Source of the DNA: Aequorivita antarctica
GTDB lineage: Bacteria; Bacteroidota; Bacteroidia; Flavobacteriales; Flavobacteriaceae
Length of the DNA: 64,000 bases
Assembly: GCF_007997155.1 (NCBI RefSeq)
Contig: NZ_VORT01000007.1
Span: 1-64,000, forward strand
Direction: 5' to 3'
Below, piece after piece: positions 28,108 to 36,292 of the stretch; within the stretch, counting starts at the first letter, position 1; every line of letters starts with the position of its first letter. The notes under the pieces are model-generated. The model was not told the DNA's origin. It made no database searches and worked only from the letters and a program-made list of their open reading frames with translations. The translations under genes and the position numbers were made by a program.

Positions 28108-29400
28108 TTAGTTCTTTGATCTTTTCATTTCGGAACTAATTATTGAATTACCGATTGCGCAATGCAAACAGCTGTTTGTGTCGCAGTACTCATTTTTTAG
28201 TTGAAGTAATGCTTGACTTTGATATGCACTTTTTGAAATTTCTCTATATGAATTGAATTTCTTCACAATCGTGTTTTCTTCGGAAGAAATATCAGAAGCA
28301 AGTTTCAGTATTTCTTCAGAAATGTCTCTGCCCTGCTGTACTGCATAGCAAAATTTTAGGGGAATAATTGTATTGATTATCAAAAGGTCCACAAAGCTTT
28401 TGGTAATGCGCTTCTTTCGTTCCAACGAACCAATTCCAAAGTTATAATGGGTATCCCAATACTCACTTCCGTTTACTCTGAAAAGCTCATAAAGCTCATT
28501 CGCATCTTGGGCAGCAATTACTTTAGAAAACAAGTTTTCTTGCTCAAAATAAAGCATAGTAAACTGTGCCAAACGCACTGTTGGGAAATTTGGCGGACGG
28601 AGTCTAAAAAACTTAGGAGAAATTACATCTTCGTTTTTCAATTGAAATTTATGTTTTAAATATCCATAATTGGTTTTCAACGTTTTGAAATACCAATCTT
28701 CTGTTTCTCCCTCCAATAATCCTGCTTGTCCCATCAAAAGGGCTTCCAAATCCTGCCGCTCCTGACTGCATTTTTTTACTACGGAAAAATCAATTGATTT
28801 TGCAATACTGAAAAAGGAATCGCCGTTCACTTTCAACCCAAAATTTTTACAAAGCATTCTAAACAGTAAACTTTCCCAATGGTTTTGGGTATCTTTTAAT
28901 TCTTTGAGAAGTATTTTTTCTTTCTTCTGAAGCCTTTCAAAATAAAGCCTTTCCAGCCAATTTTCAATAGTAAAACCACTGACAGCGTCAAAATCATTTT
29001 CACAGTTGATCCATTTTTTTTCTTTTGAAAACAGCTTTTGATATTGCTCCAAAGTAGGTTTTGGAATGTGCTTTTTCACAGCAAATGTGGGAATCACCGA
29101 GCCGTCCTTTCTATAAATTTCAGCATCATGCTCCCAAACAACGTGCAGTATCACATTATCATAAGCAGCATCGGCTTCATGGCCATGTGTGTACCAATCT
29201 GAAGATTTAATGTGGATTTCAACATTACCAGCCCAAAGCTGGTTGTCCAGCTCAATTTGAGCATTAAAAAAATCTGGCCCTGAGTTTAAGTTATGGCTCC
29301 CTTGGTTCTTTATGTGGAGATTTTCATTATTCGAAGTGTAAAAACTACCCACATCAAACTTCTGAAATTTCCACACGTAGTGCAGAAAATCTTCTTTCAT
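28108..29400 (-). CDS. DUF2851 family protein
   Basis: A 430-residue cytosolic protein, conserved in Bacteroidota and without known function. The N-terminal half carries the family block GSHNLNSGPDFFNAQIELD and WAGNVEIHIKSSDWYTHGH. These acidic and histidine residues look like a nuclease- or metal-type active site, but this is not proven. A C-terminal cysteine cluster (YCDTNSCLHCAIGN) could bind metal. It has family length and no signal peptide. It lies between the DUF202 gene and the PspC-channel pair, with no clear terminator on either side. Confidence 0.85.
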   Translation of the reverse strand: MKEDFLHYVWKFQKFDVGSFYTSNNENLHIKNQGSHNLNSGPDFFNAQIELDNQLWAGNVEIHIKSSDWYTHGHEADAAYDNVILHVVWEHDAEIYRKDGSVIPTFAVKKHIPKPTLEQYQKLFSKEKKWINCENDFDAVSGFTIENWLERLYFERLQKKEKILLKELKDTQNHWESLLFRMLCKNFGLKVNGDSFFSIAKSIDFSVVKKCSQERQDLEALLMGQAGLLEGETEDWYFKTLKTNYGYLKHKFQLKNEDVISPKFFRLRPPNFPTVRLAQFTMLYFEQENLFSKVIAAQDANELYELFRVNGSEYWDTHYNFGIGSLERKKRITKSFVDLLIINTIIPLKFCYAVQQGRDISEEILKLASDISSEENTIVKKFNSYREISKSAYQSQALLQLKNEYCDTNSCLHCAIGNSIISSEMKRSKN

Positions 29401-29456
29401 TAGAAATAAAATTTAAGGGGAGTCTTAAAAATGTAATGTAAATATAGCAAAAAATA

Positions 29457-29837
29457 CTATGCCTCGACTTCTTGCTTTTGCGATTTCTCTTGCGTATCAG
29501 CCTGTTTATGAACTTTTTCTGAAATAGTATCTACATAAAGAATACGGTTCCATTTATAAAGTCTTCGCGAAAGCAACACGTATCTAAAAATGCCTACTGC
29601 CAAAAAAATTACACAAACAGCGAGCGCCACATAGCCCAACCATTTTATATTTTCAAAATCTTTCAATTGCAAAATCCCAATACCACCTATCAACAGGTAA
29701 AGTGAGGAACGGATGTATGAGAGCAGTGTGCGTTCGTTGGCCAATTTGGTGCGCTCCAAAGCCAATATTTCATTGGTGTTTGCTGGCACGGGTTTAGTAC
29801 GCAAAAATCGAAATAATTTTTTAGCTTCATTTTTCAT
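29457..29837 (-). CDS. DUF202 (YidH-like) membrane protein
   Basis: This 126-residue protein has the DUF202 motif LALERTKLANERTLLSYIRS (about residues 25-44). Two membrane helices follow (SLYLLIGGIGILQL and WLGYVALAVCVIFLAVGIFRYVLL), then a charged C-terminal tail. Members are small inner-membrane proteins of unknown role. It is preceded by the terminator of the cysteine/cystathionine synthase gene, so it likely has its own promoter, although no clear one is seen. Confidence 0.85.
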   Translation of the reverse strand: MKNEAKKLFRFLRTKPVPANTNEILALERTKLANERTLLSYIRSSLYLLIGGIGILQLKDFENIKWLGYVALAVCVIFLAVGIFRYVLLSRRLYKWNRILYVDTISEKVHKQADTQEKSQKQEVEA

Positions 29838-29856
29838 AGTAGCCTAAAAATAACAA

Positions 29857-29889
29857 AAATCCCGCTCCATTTATAGGGAAGCGGGATTT
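29857..29889 (-). terminator. Terminator of the CBS-domain synthase gene
   Basis: AAATCCCGCT (29857-29866) pairs with AGCGGGATTT (29880-29889). The minus-strand transcript then runs into a T-rich stretch. It begins about 20 bases after the stop at 29911. Confidence 0.75.
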
Positions 29890-29910
29890 AATTTAAAATA
29901 TCAAAAAAAA

Positions 29911-31269
29911 CTACAATGCCCGAATAATATCGTGTTTTGTAATTATGTTATAATTGCCATTTCCCAAATCTACCAAAACAGCATTGTTTTCTTTGTGAAT
30001 CAATTTTGAAATTTCTTCGATTGGGGTGCTTTTCTTTACTATTGGAAAGGGTTTGTGCATCACTTCTTTTATAGGAAGGTCTGCTACATTTTTGTTTTCC
30101 AGATATTTTCGAAGTAAATCAGTCTCGTCTAAAGCCCCCACAAAACCAGTAGTATCTTCCACAGGAATCTGTGAAATATTGTATTTCTTCATTCGCTCAA
30201 TAGCGTGGCCTACAAGTTCCTCCGTTTTAACAGTAATCAATGGTTTGTCTTCGTGTTCCTTTATCAAATCGGAAGCATTTTTGGCTTCGTCTTCTACAAA
30301 ACCGCGCTCGCGCATCCACTCGTCATTGTACATTTTTCCCACATAACGACTGCCGTGATCGTGGAAAAGAACCACTACTACATCATCTTTGGTGAATTTA
30401 TCCTTCAGTTGAAGTAGCCCCTTAATTGCAGCTCCAGCTGAATTCCCCAAAAAGAAACCTTCCATTTTTGCAAGTTTCTGCGTGTAGATTGCGGCATCTT
30501 TATCGGTTACTTTCGTGAAACCGTCAATTACACTGAAGTCAACATTTTTCGGAAGAATATCCTCGCCAATTCCTTCGGTTATATAAGGGTAGATTTCGTT
30601 TTCGTCAAAAATTCCCGTTTCGTGATATTTTTTGAAAACACTTCCGTAGGTATCAATTCCCCAAACTTTTACATTCGGATTTTGTTCTTTTAAATATTTT
30701 CCAACACCGCTAATTGTTCCGCCAGTACCAACACCTACTACAAAATGAGTAACTTTTCCATCGGTTTGCTTCCAGATTTCTGGGCCGGTACTTTCGTAGT
30801 GTGCTTTTGTGTTACTTGGATTGTCATATTGGTTTACATACCAACTATTCGGTGTTTCCTCAGCTAGCCTTTTGCTGGTGGAATAATAACTACGTGGATC
30901 TTCGGGTGCAACATTGGTTGGGCAAACTATAACTTTACTTCCCACAGCTTTAAGTATGTCAATTTTTTCCTTGCTCTGTTTATCGCTGATTACGCAAATC
31001 ATTTTGTAACCTTTTACAATTGCAGCAAGCGCTAAACCCATTCCTGTATTACCGGAAGTACCTTCTATGATTGTTCCGCCAGGTTTTAAGCTACCATCTG
31101 CCTCAGCGTCTTCAATCATTGTTAAAGCCATTCTATCTTTAACCGAATTACCGGGATTAAAAGTTTCATATTTGGCGAGAACCAAAGCAGGGATGTCCCC
31201 AATTATTTTGTTGATTTTCACCATAGGCGTGTTTCCGATGGTTCCCAATATATTTTCTGCGTATTCCAT
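29911..31269 (-). CDS. PLP-dependent cysteine/cystathionine synthase with CBS domains
   Basis: About 452 residues from the ATG at 31269. An ATG 30 bases upstream is in frame but lies inside a leader hairpin. The N-terminal fold-type II PLP domain shows NPGNSVKDRMA with the lysine that binds PLP, GTSGNTGMGLA, and the phosphate loop GVGTGGTISG. Two CBS domains form the C-terminal ~120 residues (VGHAIERMKKYNISQIPV and IEEISKLIHKENNAVLV). The architecture matches cystathionine beta-synthase without the heme domain. O-acetylserine sulfhydrylase activity is also possible. A strong promoter precedes it and a terminator follows. Confidence 0.88.
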   Translation of the reverse strand: MEYAENILGTIGNTPMVKINKIIGDIPALVLAKYETFNPGNSVKDRMALTMIEDAEADGSLKPGGTIIEGTSGNTGMGLALAAIVKGYKMICVISDKQSKEKIDILKAVGSKVIVCPTNVAPEDPRSYYSTSKRLAEETPNSWYVNQYDNPSNTKAHYESTGPEIWKQTDGKVTHFVVGVGTGGTISGVGKYLKEQNPNVKVWGIDTYGSVFKKYHETGIFDENEIYPYITEGIGEDILPKNVDFSVIDGFTKVTDKDAAIYTQKLAKMEGFFLGNSAGAAIKGLLQLKDKFTKDDVVVVLFHDHGSRYVGKMYNDEWMRERGFVEDEAKNASDLIKEHEDKPLITVKTEELVGHAIERMKKYNISQIPVEDTTGFVGALDETDLLRKYLENKNVADLPIKEVMHKPFPIVKKSTPIEEISKLIHKENNAVLVDLGNGNYNIITKHDIIRAL

Positions 31270-31286
31270 AGTTTTTTTTAGAAGTG

Positions 31287-31313
31287 AACCCCTAAGCATA
31301 AAGCTTCGGGGTT
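31287..31313 (-). promoter_or_regulatory. Leader hairpin of the CBS-domain synthase
   Basis: AACCCCTAAGC (31287-31297) pairs with GCTTCGGGGTT (31303-31313) with one mismatch. It lies between the predicted transcription start and the preferred ATG at 31269, and masks the alternative upstream ATG. Confidence 0.5.
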
Positions 31314-31319
31314 TGTGGA

Positions 31320-31349
31320 CAAAGGTACAATTTATTGATGAAAAGCAAA
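31320..31349 (-). promoter_or_regulatory. Promoter of the CBS-domain synthase
   Basis: TTTG at 31349-31346, an 18-base spacer, and TACCTTTG at 31327-31320 on the minus strand form a full Bacteroidota promoter. Confidence 0.8.
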
Positions 31350-31365
31350 GACTGGATTGAAGAGT

Positions 31366-32601
31366 CTACTCAAACCTTATGGCCTTCACCGGAGAAATTT
31401 TCGAAATAATAAAGGAGGGAATCAAAAGCATTAAAAGGCAAAGTAGAAAAGTGCCTGCATTCAATATTAAAATATAATCCCAATGCAAATAAACAGGGGC
31501 TTCGTTTACGTAGTATGTATCTGGATTAAGTTTGAAAACTTTACCGTATTTCTGAACCAAAAGTAGTCCAATCCCAATAACATTTCCCCAAAAAAGACCT
31601 ACCCCAATCAAATACATTGCATTGTAAAGAAATACTTTCCGCACGCTCCAATTACTACTGCCAAGCGCTTTCAAAATTCCTATCATTTGAGTGCGCTCCA
31701 AAATAAGTACTAGGAGTGCTGTAATCATATTAATACCTGCCACCAATATCATAATCCCAATAATCATAATGATATTGAAGTCGAAAAGGTCCAGCCACTC
31801 AAAAATAGAGGCGTATTTTTGGCGAATGGTTTGCGTGTCCAGCGTGCTGCTCGTTTCTTTGTAAACTTCGTTTCCAATCGGGATTATTTGATCAAAATCG
31901 TTTACAAAAACCTCGAAAGCGCCAATTTGATCGTCTTCCCATTTGTTCAAGCGCTGAATGTGGCGAATATCAGTAATTATAAATTGTTCGTCAAACTGCT
32001 GAAAGCCGCTATTGTAAATACCAACAATATCAAAACCACGGCTGCGTGGCGTTTTGGAAACTTCATCATTAAGAAAGAAAGTAGTCACTTTATCACCGAG
32101 TTTCAAATGCAGCCTATTCGCCAAATATTCTGAAATCAGGATATCTTCATTCAAATCTCCTTTAAAATCGGGTAGTTTTCCTTCCGTTAAATAATCTTTG
32201 AAATATTCCCAATCGTAATCTGCGTCCACTCCTTTTACTACAACGCCTTCAAAATCTGTTTCCGTGCGGATAACGCCACCTTTGGAAGCGGTAACCTGCA
32301 CGTGTTTAATGCCGTCAATATTCTTGAATTCTGGATAAAAATCCTGATTTTTTGAAATCGGGTTTTGTGAGTCGTTGGAAAAATTGGTGTCGAAATTCGT
32401 GATAATGATGTCTCCATTGAAAGCAGAAACCTTTTCCCGTATCTTTTTTTGAAGTCCCACGCCTGTGGCGATGGAGATAAGCATCATAATAATACCGAGC
32501 GCGATTGCAGTGATTGCAATTTTTATTATCGGTGCCGAAATACTACTTTTATAGTCCTTGGAAGCAATGATGCGCCGGGCGATGAAAAATTCGAAATTCA
32601 C
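31366..32601 (-). CDS. ABC transporter permease, LolC/LolE-like (FtsX family)
   Basis: An inner-membrane permease of 411 residues, related to the lipoprotein-releasing LolCE pair. It has one N-terminal membrane helix (IKIAITAIALGIIMMLISIATGVG), a periplasmic MacB-like core of about 210 residues, and three C-terminal helices (IIMIIGIMILVAGINMITALLV and two more). The start codon is GTG at 32601; the conserved family N-terminus (NFEFFIARR) begins right after it, which supports this choice. No ATP-binding partner is adjacent; ftsE lies elsewhere in the window and is not its obvious partner. The start is only nine bases from the divergent namZ start. Confidence 0.87.
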   Translation of the reverse strand: MNFEFFIARRIIASKDYKSSISAPIIKIAITAIALGIIMMLISIATGVGLQKKIREKVSAFNGDIIITNFDTNFSNDSQNPISKNQDFYPEFKNIDGIKHVQVTASKGGVIRTETDFEGVVVKGVDADYDWEYFKDYLTEGKLPDFKGDLNEDILISEYLANRLHLKLGDKVTTFFLNDEVSKTPRSRGFDIVGIYNSGFQQFDEQFIITDIRHIQRLNKWEDDQIGAFEVFVNDFDQIIPIGNEVYKETSSTLDTQTIRQKYASIFEWLDLFDFNIIMIIGIMILVAGINMITALLVLILERTQMIGILKALGSSNWSVRKVFLYNAMYLIGVGLFWGNVIGIGLLLVQKYGKVFKLNPDTYYVNEAPVYLHWDYILILNAGTFLLCLLMLLIPSFIISKISPVKAIRFE

Positions 32602-32610
32602 TGAAGTTAT

Positions 32611-33933
32611 ATGGCTTTATCTTTTTTCAAAAATACAGTTTTATTGGTTGTTTTGACTATTTTTTCCTGCGGAAGTTCTACAGAGAAGAAAGAAGAAAGA
32701 GGAAAGAGAAAAGAGAATCAAGAAGCAAGAGCCAAGACTCAAGAAGACACTTCGGCGGAGTTTACATTGAGCGAAGCCGATATGCTCAGTGACCAAGAAA
32801 TCATTGTTGGTGCGGAGCAATTTCAACTATATTCTGAACTGCTAAAAGGTAAAAATGTAGGCGTTGTTGCCAATCAGACTTCTTTTTTAGAAAATGAAAA
32901 GCAACATTTGGTCGATTTTTTAATTTCAAAAAATATTTCGGTAAAAGTAGTTTTCTCACCAGAACACGGATTCAGAGGCAAGGCAGATGCTGGCGAACAC
33001 GTTAAAGACGGTATTGACACTAAAACTGGTGTTCCGCTTATATCGCTTTATGGCGACAATAAAAAACCGAAGCTGGAACAATTGGCTGGTGCTAAAAAAA
33101 TAGAAGAGGATATTAATAAAGGCGTGTCCAATATTGAGGTAATGGTTTTTGATTTACAAGATGTGGGCGCTCGATTTTACACCTATATTGCCACACTTCA
33201 TTATGTAATGGAAGCCTGTGCCGAAGCGGGAATTCCTGTAATTGTTTTGGACAGACCAAACCCAAACGGACATTACGTTGATGGTCCAATTATGGAACCC
33301 GAAAACCAAAGTTTTGTTGGAATGAACCCTGTGCCTGTTGTTCATGGAATGACGATCGGGGAATATGCACAAATGCTCAATGGTGAAGGTTGGTTGAAGA
33401 ATAAAGTGAAATGTGAGCTGACTGTTATTAAAATGAAAAACTACAATCATCAAAAAGAGTACTCACTTCCCATAAAACCATCACCCAATCTGCCGAACGA
33501 TCAAGCTATAAATTTGTATCCTAGCCTTTGCTTTTTTGAAGGAACATTTATAAGTGCCGGCCGCGGCACGGATATGCAGTTTCAGGTTTTTGGCGCGCCT
33601 AGCTTACCTGCTTCAAAATATACTTTTGAATATACGCCTCAATCCAACGAAGGTGCAAAAAGCCCAAAATTCAAAGGGCAGGTATGCCACGGTAAAGATC
33701 TTCGGAAAGAACCGCGATTAAGTAAAATCAATTTGGAATGGTTGATTGATGCGTACAACGCCAACGGAAAAAAGAAGGATTTTTTCAATTCTTTTTTTGT
33801 GAAACTTGCCGGAACGGACAAGTTGCAAAAACAGATTGAGCAAGGGTTATCTGCGGAAGAAATCCGAGATTCCTGGAAAAAAGGACTTATGGAATTTCGA
33901 ATTATTCGAGGGCAATATTTGCTTTACCCTTGA
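32611..33933 (+). CDS. namZ: NamZ-type exo-beta-N-acetylmuramidase lipoprotein (DUF1343)
   Basis: This cell-wall recycling hydrolase releases MurNAc from the non-reducing end of peptidoglycan fragments; the family has been characterised in Tannerella and Bacillus. It has 440 residues. A lipoprotein signal (LLVVLTIFSC) is followed by a charged linker rich in K, E and R. The DUF1343 core shows NVGVVANQTS, SPEHGFRG, FDLQDVGARFYTYI, LDRPNPNG and the C-terminal RGTDMQFQVFGAP. The ATG is only nine bases from the divergent permease start, so its promoter must lie inside the permease gene. An inverted repeat follows the stop. Confidence 0.92.
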   Translation: MALSFFKNTVLLVVLTIFSCGSSTEKKEERGKRKENQEARAKTQEDTSAEFTLSEADMLSDQEIIVGAEQFQLYSELLKGKNVGVVANQTSFLENEKQHLVDFLISKNISVKVVFSPEHGFRGKADAGEHVKDGIDTKTGVPLISLYGDNKKPKLEQLAGAKKIEEDINKGVSNIEVMVFDLQDVGARFYTYIATLHYVMEACAEAGIPVIVLDRPNPNGHYVDGPIMEPENQSFVGMNPVPVVHGMTIGEYAQMLNGEGWLKNKVKCELTVIKMKNYNHQKEYSLPIKPSPNLPNDQAINLYPSLCFFEGTFISAGRGTDMQFQVFGAPSLPASKYTFEYTPQSNEGAKSPKFKGQVCHGKDLRKEPRLSKINLEWLIDAYNANGKKKDFFNSFFVKLAGTDKLQKQIEQGLSAEEIRDSWKKGLMEFRIIRGQYLLYP

Positions 33934-33941
33934 AAAAGTCG

Positions 33942-33995
33942 CAGTCGCAGTTTTCAGTTGCAGTAAGCAGTTTTAATTACTGAAAACTGCGACTG
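33942..33995. repeat. Inverted repeat between convergent namZ and the YkgJ gene
   Basis: CAGTCGCAGTTTTCAGT (33942-33958) is perfectly complementary to 33979-33995 around a 20-base loop. It fills the 69-base convergent spacer. There is no long T tract, so termination is possible but not certain. Confidence 0.65.
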
Positions 33996-34002
33996 AGACT
34001 GT

Positions 34003-34497
34003 CTACTTATTTAAAAGTCGTTTCATCTCTTCCACAATATTAAAAGCGGCGGGACAAATGGCAACATTCTGCATTGTAAGGTTTGAAATCTGCTGAAATT
34101 TCTTTCTATCTGTGTGGGGAAATTCGCGGCAGGCTTTTGGGCGTACCTCATAAATGCTACAATAATTATCTGCTCCCAAAAAAGTACAGGGCACGCTTTG
34201 CAGCACATAATCTTTATCTTCGTCAATCCGCAGATAGGTTTCGATGAATTGTTGCGGTTTCATCCGAAAATGTTTTGAAATACGCTCTATGTCTTTATCG
34301 GTAACAAGTGGGCCGGTGGTTTTACAGCAATTCGCGCAAGTCAAACAATCTGTCCTTTGGAACTCTTCCTCGTGCAGTTCTTGCATCAAACTGTCGAGAT
34401 GTTTTGGCGGCTTTTTCTTCAGCTTCGAGAAGAACTTTTTGTTTTCGGGTTCCGCTTCTTTTGCTTTTTGTGGAAGTTGTTTTAGGATATTTTCCAT
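34003..34497 (-). CDS. YkgJ-family cysteine-cluster protein
   Basis: This 164-residue cytosolic protein belongs to the CxxCxxCC zinc/iron-chelating family. The cluster CLTCANCCKTTGP is at about residues 56-68, and further cysteines occur in TFLGADNYCSIYEVRPKACREFPH. Together these form the family's metal site. The biological role is unknown. It is convergent with namZ and follows the CACAGAG repeat element that separates it from the amidohydrolase gene. Confidence 0.85.
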   Translation of the reverse strand: MENILKQLPQKAKEAEPENKKFFSKLKKKPPKHLDSLMQELHEEEFQRTDCLTCANCCKTTGPLVTDKDIERISKHFRMKPQQFIETYLRIDEDKDYVLQSVPCTFLGADNYCSIYEVRPKACREFPHTDRKKFQQISNLTMQNVAICPAAFNIVEEMKRLLNK

Positions 34498-34507
34498 ATC
34501 AATTTTT

Positions 34508-34567
34508 CTCTGTGCTCTCTGTGCCTCTGTGTTAATTTTTCACCACAGAGGCACAGAGGACACAGAG
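34508..34567. repeat. CACAGAG dispersed repeat, copy 1 (long hairpin)
   Basis: A 24-base arm built of CTCTGTG units (34508-34531) pairs with 34544-34567 with 22 of 24 matches, around a 12-base loop. The right arm differs by one base from 48445-48468. It lies between two minus-strand genes. Confidence 0.75.
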
Positions 34568-34573
34568 TTTTAT

Positions 34574-36211
34574 TTATTTGGCTTGGTAAACCATTTCGCC
34601 ATTAATGAAAGTTGCAATTACCTTTATATTTGGAAGTTCATTTTCATCAACTTTCATAATATCTTTATCAAGAACCGTAAAATCAGCAAACTTTCCTACT
34701 TCGATGCTTCCCTTTTCCTTTTCTTCAAAATTGGCGAATGCAGCCCAAATTGTCATTCCTTTTAAAGCTTCTTCGCGGGTTAAAGCATCCTTCATTTGAA
34801 AACCGTTTTCAGGATAATTCTTTAAATCCTTTCTGGCAACAGCGGCGTAAAAAGTGTACATCGGATTTACTTGTTCCACGGGGAAATCGGTTCCCAAGGC
34901 AACGATACCGGCCTTGTCCAACATAGTTTTAAAAGCATACGCACCCTTCATCCGTTCTGCTCCTACTCTATCTTCAGCCCAATACATATCGCTAGTGGCA
35001 TGTGTTGGTTGTACCGAAGGAAGGATATTGTTGTTATCATCAAAATAATTAAAATCCTGTGGAGAAATAATCTGTGCGTGCTCCACTCTCCAACGTCTGT
35101 CTGTTTTACCATCTAAAGCCTTTTTATAGGCCCGTAAAACTGCAATATTTGCAGAATCGCCAATGGCGTGTGTGTTCATTTGAAACTCGGAAGCTGCAAA
35201 TTTTTGAGCTAAATAATCCAAACTATCGGCTGTAGTAATCATTGCTCCAAAATGTCCTGGCATATCACTGTATGCCTCACGCATTGTCGCACCTCTGGAG
35301 CCAAGCGCACCGTCTGCATAAACTTTAAAGGAACGCACATTCAATCTATCAGTTTTATAAGTTCCATTATTAAGATAATAATCACGATTTTCAGGACTAT
35401 TGCTAACCATTGCGTACATTCTCAGTTTAAACTTTCCATCTTTTTGAAGAGAATCAATCAACTCAATAATATTTCTGCCCAAACCAGCATCGTCAACGGT
35501 AGTCAATCCATATTGAAGACAAATTTTTTCCGCCTCCAAAAGCGCTTCTGCGGAAACTTCTGCTGTAATTTCTGGGAAGGTTTTTCCTATTAAACCCATT
35601 GGCGCATCAATAATTATTCCTGTAGGTTCGTTATTTCCCAAAACTATTTCACCCCCAGCCACTTTAGTTTTTGAAGTAATTCCAGCAAGTTCCAATGCTT
35701 TTGAGTTTACTAACATTGCGTGACCGTCAATTCGGCGCAACGAAACTGGTGTATTGGGAAATAGAGAATCCAATTCCTTTTTAGTGGGGAAATTTTTATC
35801 ATCCCAATCGTTTTGATCCCAACCGCGACCAATAATGTAAGGCATATTTTTTTCTTCCTGAAAAGCTACAACACGTCCCAAAACTTCTTCAAAACTTGTG
35901 GTCCCTACTAAATCTACCTGTTGCAAGGCTAATCCAAGGCCGTATAAATGCGCATGGGCGTCAATCAAACCAGGAACTATGGTATTTCCTTTTGCATCGT
36001 AAGTTTCTTTGATATTGTATTTCAGTTCAAGTTCAGGCTTTAAGCCTATTTCGAGGATCTTTCCGTCTTTAACCACCAAGGCGTTTGCAGTGCTGAAATC
36101 ATTATCAACCGTATAAATGGTTGCATTTTTAATAAGTAAATCTGCAGAAAGTTTATCTGGGGCACAGGAAGCAATCGATAGCGCTAATAAAAGGAAGAGT
36201 AGTTTTTTCAT
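34574..36211 (-). CDS. Amidohydrolase lipoprotein (YtcJ-like, Amidohydro_3)
   Basis: About 545 residues from the ATG at 36211, where a lipoprotein signal starts (KKLLFLLLALSIASC). An upstream ATG at 36253 would bury that signal and is rejected. It belongs to the metal-dependent amidohydrolases. The metal-binding HxH appears in DAHAHLYG, the family block in GRGWDQNDWDD, later histidines in ANMNTHAIGDSAN-type sequence and in RRWRVEHAQI, and the catalytic aspartate in ALGTDFPVE. The substrate is unknown. The cysteine anchors it in the inner or outer membrane. The repeat hairpin lies just after its stop. Confidence 0.88.
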   Translation of the reverse strand: MKKLLFLLLALSIASCAPDKLSADLLIKNATIYTVDNDFSTANALVVKDGKILEIGLKPELELKYNIKETYDAKGNTIVPGLIDAHAHLYGLGLALQQVDLVGTTSFEEVLGRVVAFQEEKNMPYIIGRGWDQNDWDDKNFPTKKELDSLFPNTPVSLRRIDGHAMLVNSKALELAGITSKTKVAGGEIVLGNNEPTGIIIDAPMGLIGKTFPEITAEVSAEALLEAEKICLQYGLTTVDDAGLGRNIIELIDSLQKDGKFKLRMYAMVSNSPENRDYYLNNGTYKTDRLNVRSFKVYADGALGSRGATMREAYSDMPGHFGAMITTADSLDYLAQKFAASEFQMNTHAIGDSANIAVLRAYKKALDGKTDRRWRVEHAQIISPQDFNYFDDNNNILPSVQPTHATSDMYWAEDRVGAERMKGAYAFKTMLDKAGIVALGTDFPVEQVNPMYTFYAAVARKDLKNYPENGFQMKDALTREEALKGMTIWAAFANFEEKEKGSIEVGKFADFTVLDKDIMKVDENELPNIKVIATFINGEMVYQAK

Positions 36212-36238
36212 AATTGGTTTTGTTGAAGTGTAAAAATA

Positions 36239-36267
36239 GAAAACATCCGACAAAGACGGATGTTTTC
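36239..36267 (-). terminator. Terminator after the outer-membrane barrel gene
   Basis: GAAAACATCCG (36239-36249) pairs with CGGATGTTTTC (36257-36267) around a seven-base loop. A T-rich stretch follows on the minus strand. It begins 26 bases after the stop. Confidence 0.75.
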
Positions 36268-36292
36268 AGAAATTATAATTTTTTTTAGGAAA

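Noticed and set aside
34574-36253. Upstream ATG at 36253 as the amidohydrolase start
   Set aside because: It would place 14 charged and aromatic residues ahead of a clear lipoprotein signal; the ATG at 36211 fits.
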